Positions 5,200 through 5,343 of a stretch of 5,343 bases of DNA are shown here, piece after piece. Positions within the stretch are counted from its first letter, which is position 1, and every line of letters begins with the position of its first letter. Source of the DNA: Paludibacter sp. GTDB lineage: Bacteria > Bacteroidota > Bacteroidia > Bacteroidales > Paludibacteraceae. The notes below the pieces were generated by a model, which worked only from the letters and a program-made list of their open reading frames with translations, did no database searches and was not told the origin of the DNA. Position numbers and translations under genes: made by a program. Where the stretch lies: the NCBI GenBank assembly GCA_028705705.1, contig JAQWCZ010000159.1:1-5343 (forward strand), given 5' to 3'.

Positions 5200-5211
5200 G
5201 CCATATCCGGC
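5197..5211. other. Breakpoint joining AlkD-like gene (-) to thrS interior (+)
   Basis: Minus-strand AlkD homology (YGVKVPTV) persists to about 5205. Plus-strand ThrRS homology (GDGAFYGPK) begins at 5209, or 5206 if the preceding Ser belongs. The join is thus localised to within about 10 bp. No insertion-sequence end, target duplication or direct repeat is visible at the seam. Both genes lose their 5' portions at this point, which is expected of a chimeric contig or a non-homologous deletion/inversion and not of any normal head-to-head gene pair. Confidence 0.75.
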
Positions 5212-5343
5212 GACGGAGCTTTTTACGGTCCCAAAATTGATTTCAAATTAAAAGATGCTTTAAAAAGAAAATGGCAATGTGCAACTATTCAGTGCGATTT
5301 TACTCTGCCGGAAAGATTTGATTTAAGTTATATTGGAGCAGAC
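5209..5343 (+). CDS. thrS: Threonyl-tRNA synthetase, internal catalytic-core fragment (partial at both ends)
   Basis: Reading from 5209 gives [20 protein letters not shown], then [20 protein letters not shown] and YIGAD, open to the window end. This is the class II catalytic core of ThrRS, between motif 2 and motif 3. Using E. coli numbering (YGPK = 462-465), it spans about 457-501. Conserved residues Y462, K465, W478, Q479 and Q484 are all present, so this piece was under selection. The enzyme charges tRNA-Thr in the cytosol and is normally ~640 residues. Upstream of 5209 (possibly 5203) the sequence is AlkD antisense, so ~455 N-terminal codons, the TGS, editing and motif 1 parts, are absent. 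There is no start codon, and the fragment cannot be a functional gene. The essential enzyme must be encoded elsewhere, or the contig is chimeric here. The CATIQCDF variant is less common than CGTVQLDF and may hint at a different source organism, but I cannot place it. Confidence 0.85.

Overview
The window looks like Bacteroidota DNA, probably from an anaerobe or microaerophile and probably a metagenomic contig. The reasons are moderately low GC, two TAnnTTTG-type -7 promoter elements (1934-1941 and 3352-3359), A-rich leaders rather than strong Shine-Dalgarno sites, and Bacteroidota-like protein variants (a DPS-like thioferritin, and an Mrp ATPase with the cysteine-free VENMSWF loop).

Left part (1-1850): an intact DPS-like ferritin is followed by an intact Mrp/NBP35-type P-loop ATPase. 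Next come two gene fragments: the first ~50 residues of a hotdog acyl-CoA thioesterase (1490-1687) and the first ~31 residues of an FAD/NAD(P)-disulfide oxidoreductase (1721-1840). This stretch looks like a deletion or decay scar, or an assembly seam.

Middle part (1850-3220): a promoter with an inverted repeat in its -33 region precedes a two-gene operon. The genes encode a DUF134/UPF0251 DNA-binding protein and a COG1237 metallo-beta-lactamase-fold hydrolase, overlapping by 4 bp (ATGA). DUF134, Mrp and this hydrolase type are often found together with NifX-like Mo/Fe-cluster proteins, as in the orange-protein (ORP) neighbourhoods of sulfate reducers. No NifX-like gene is visible here.

Right part (3220-5343): a separately promoted DUF1016/YhcG-type PDDEXK nuclease gene carries a perfect 13-bp hairpin and has Asn where the family normally has a catalytic Asp. 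It converges on a minus-strand AlkD-like DNA glycosylase that lacks its N-terminal ~35 residues. At about 5200-5211 the AlkD reading abruptly becomes, on the opposite strand, the catalytic core of threonyl-tRNA synthetase (equivalent to E. coli ThrRS ~457-501), which runs off the window. Both genes are cut at the same point, so this is a rearrangement breakpoint or, more likely, a chimeric contig join.

I see no tRNA, rRNA, CRISPR array or complete mobile element. I also see no convincing new multi-gene system. The strongest observations are the AlkD/ThrRS breakpoint, the nuclease active-site substitution and hairpin, and the operator-like repeat before DUF134.
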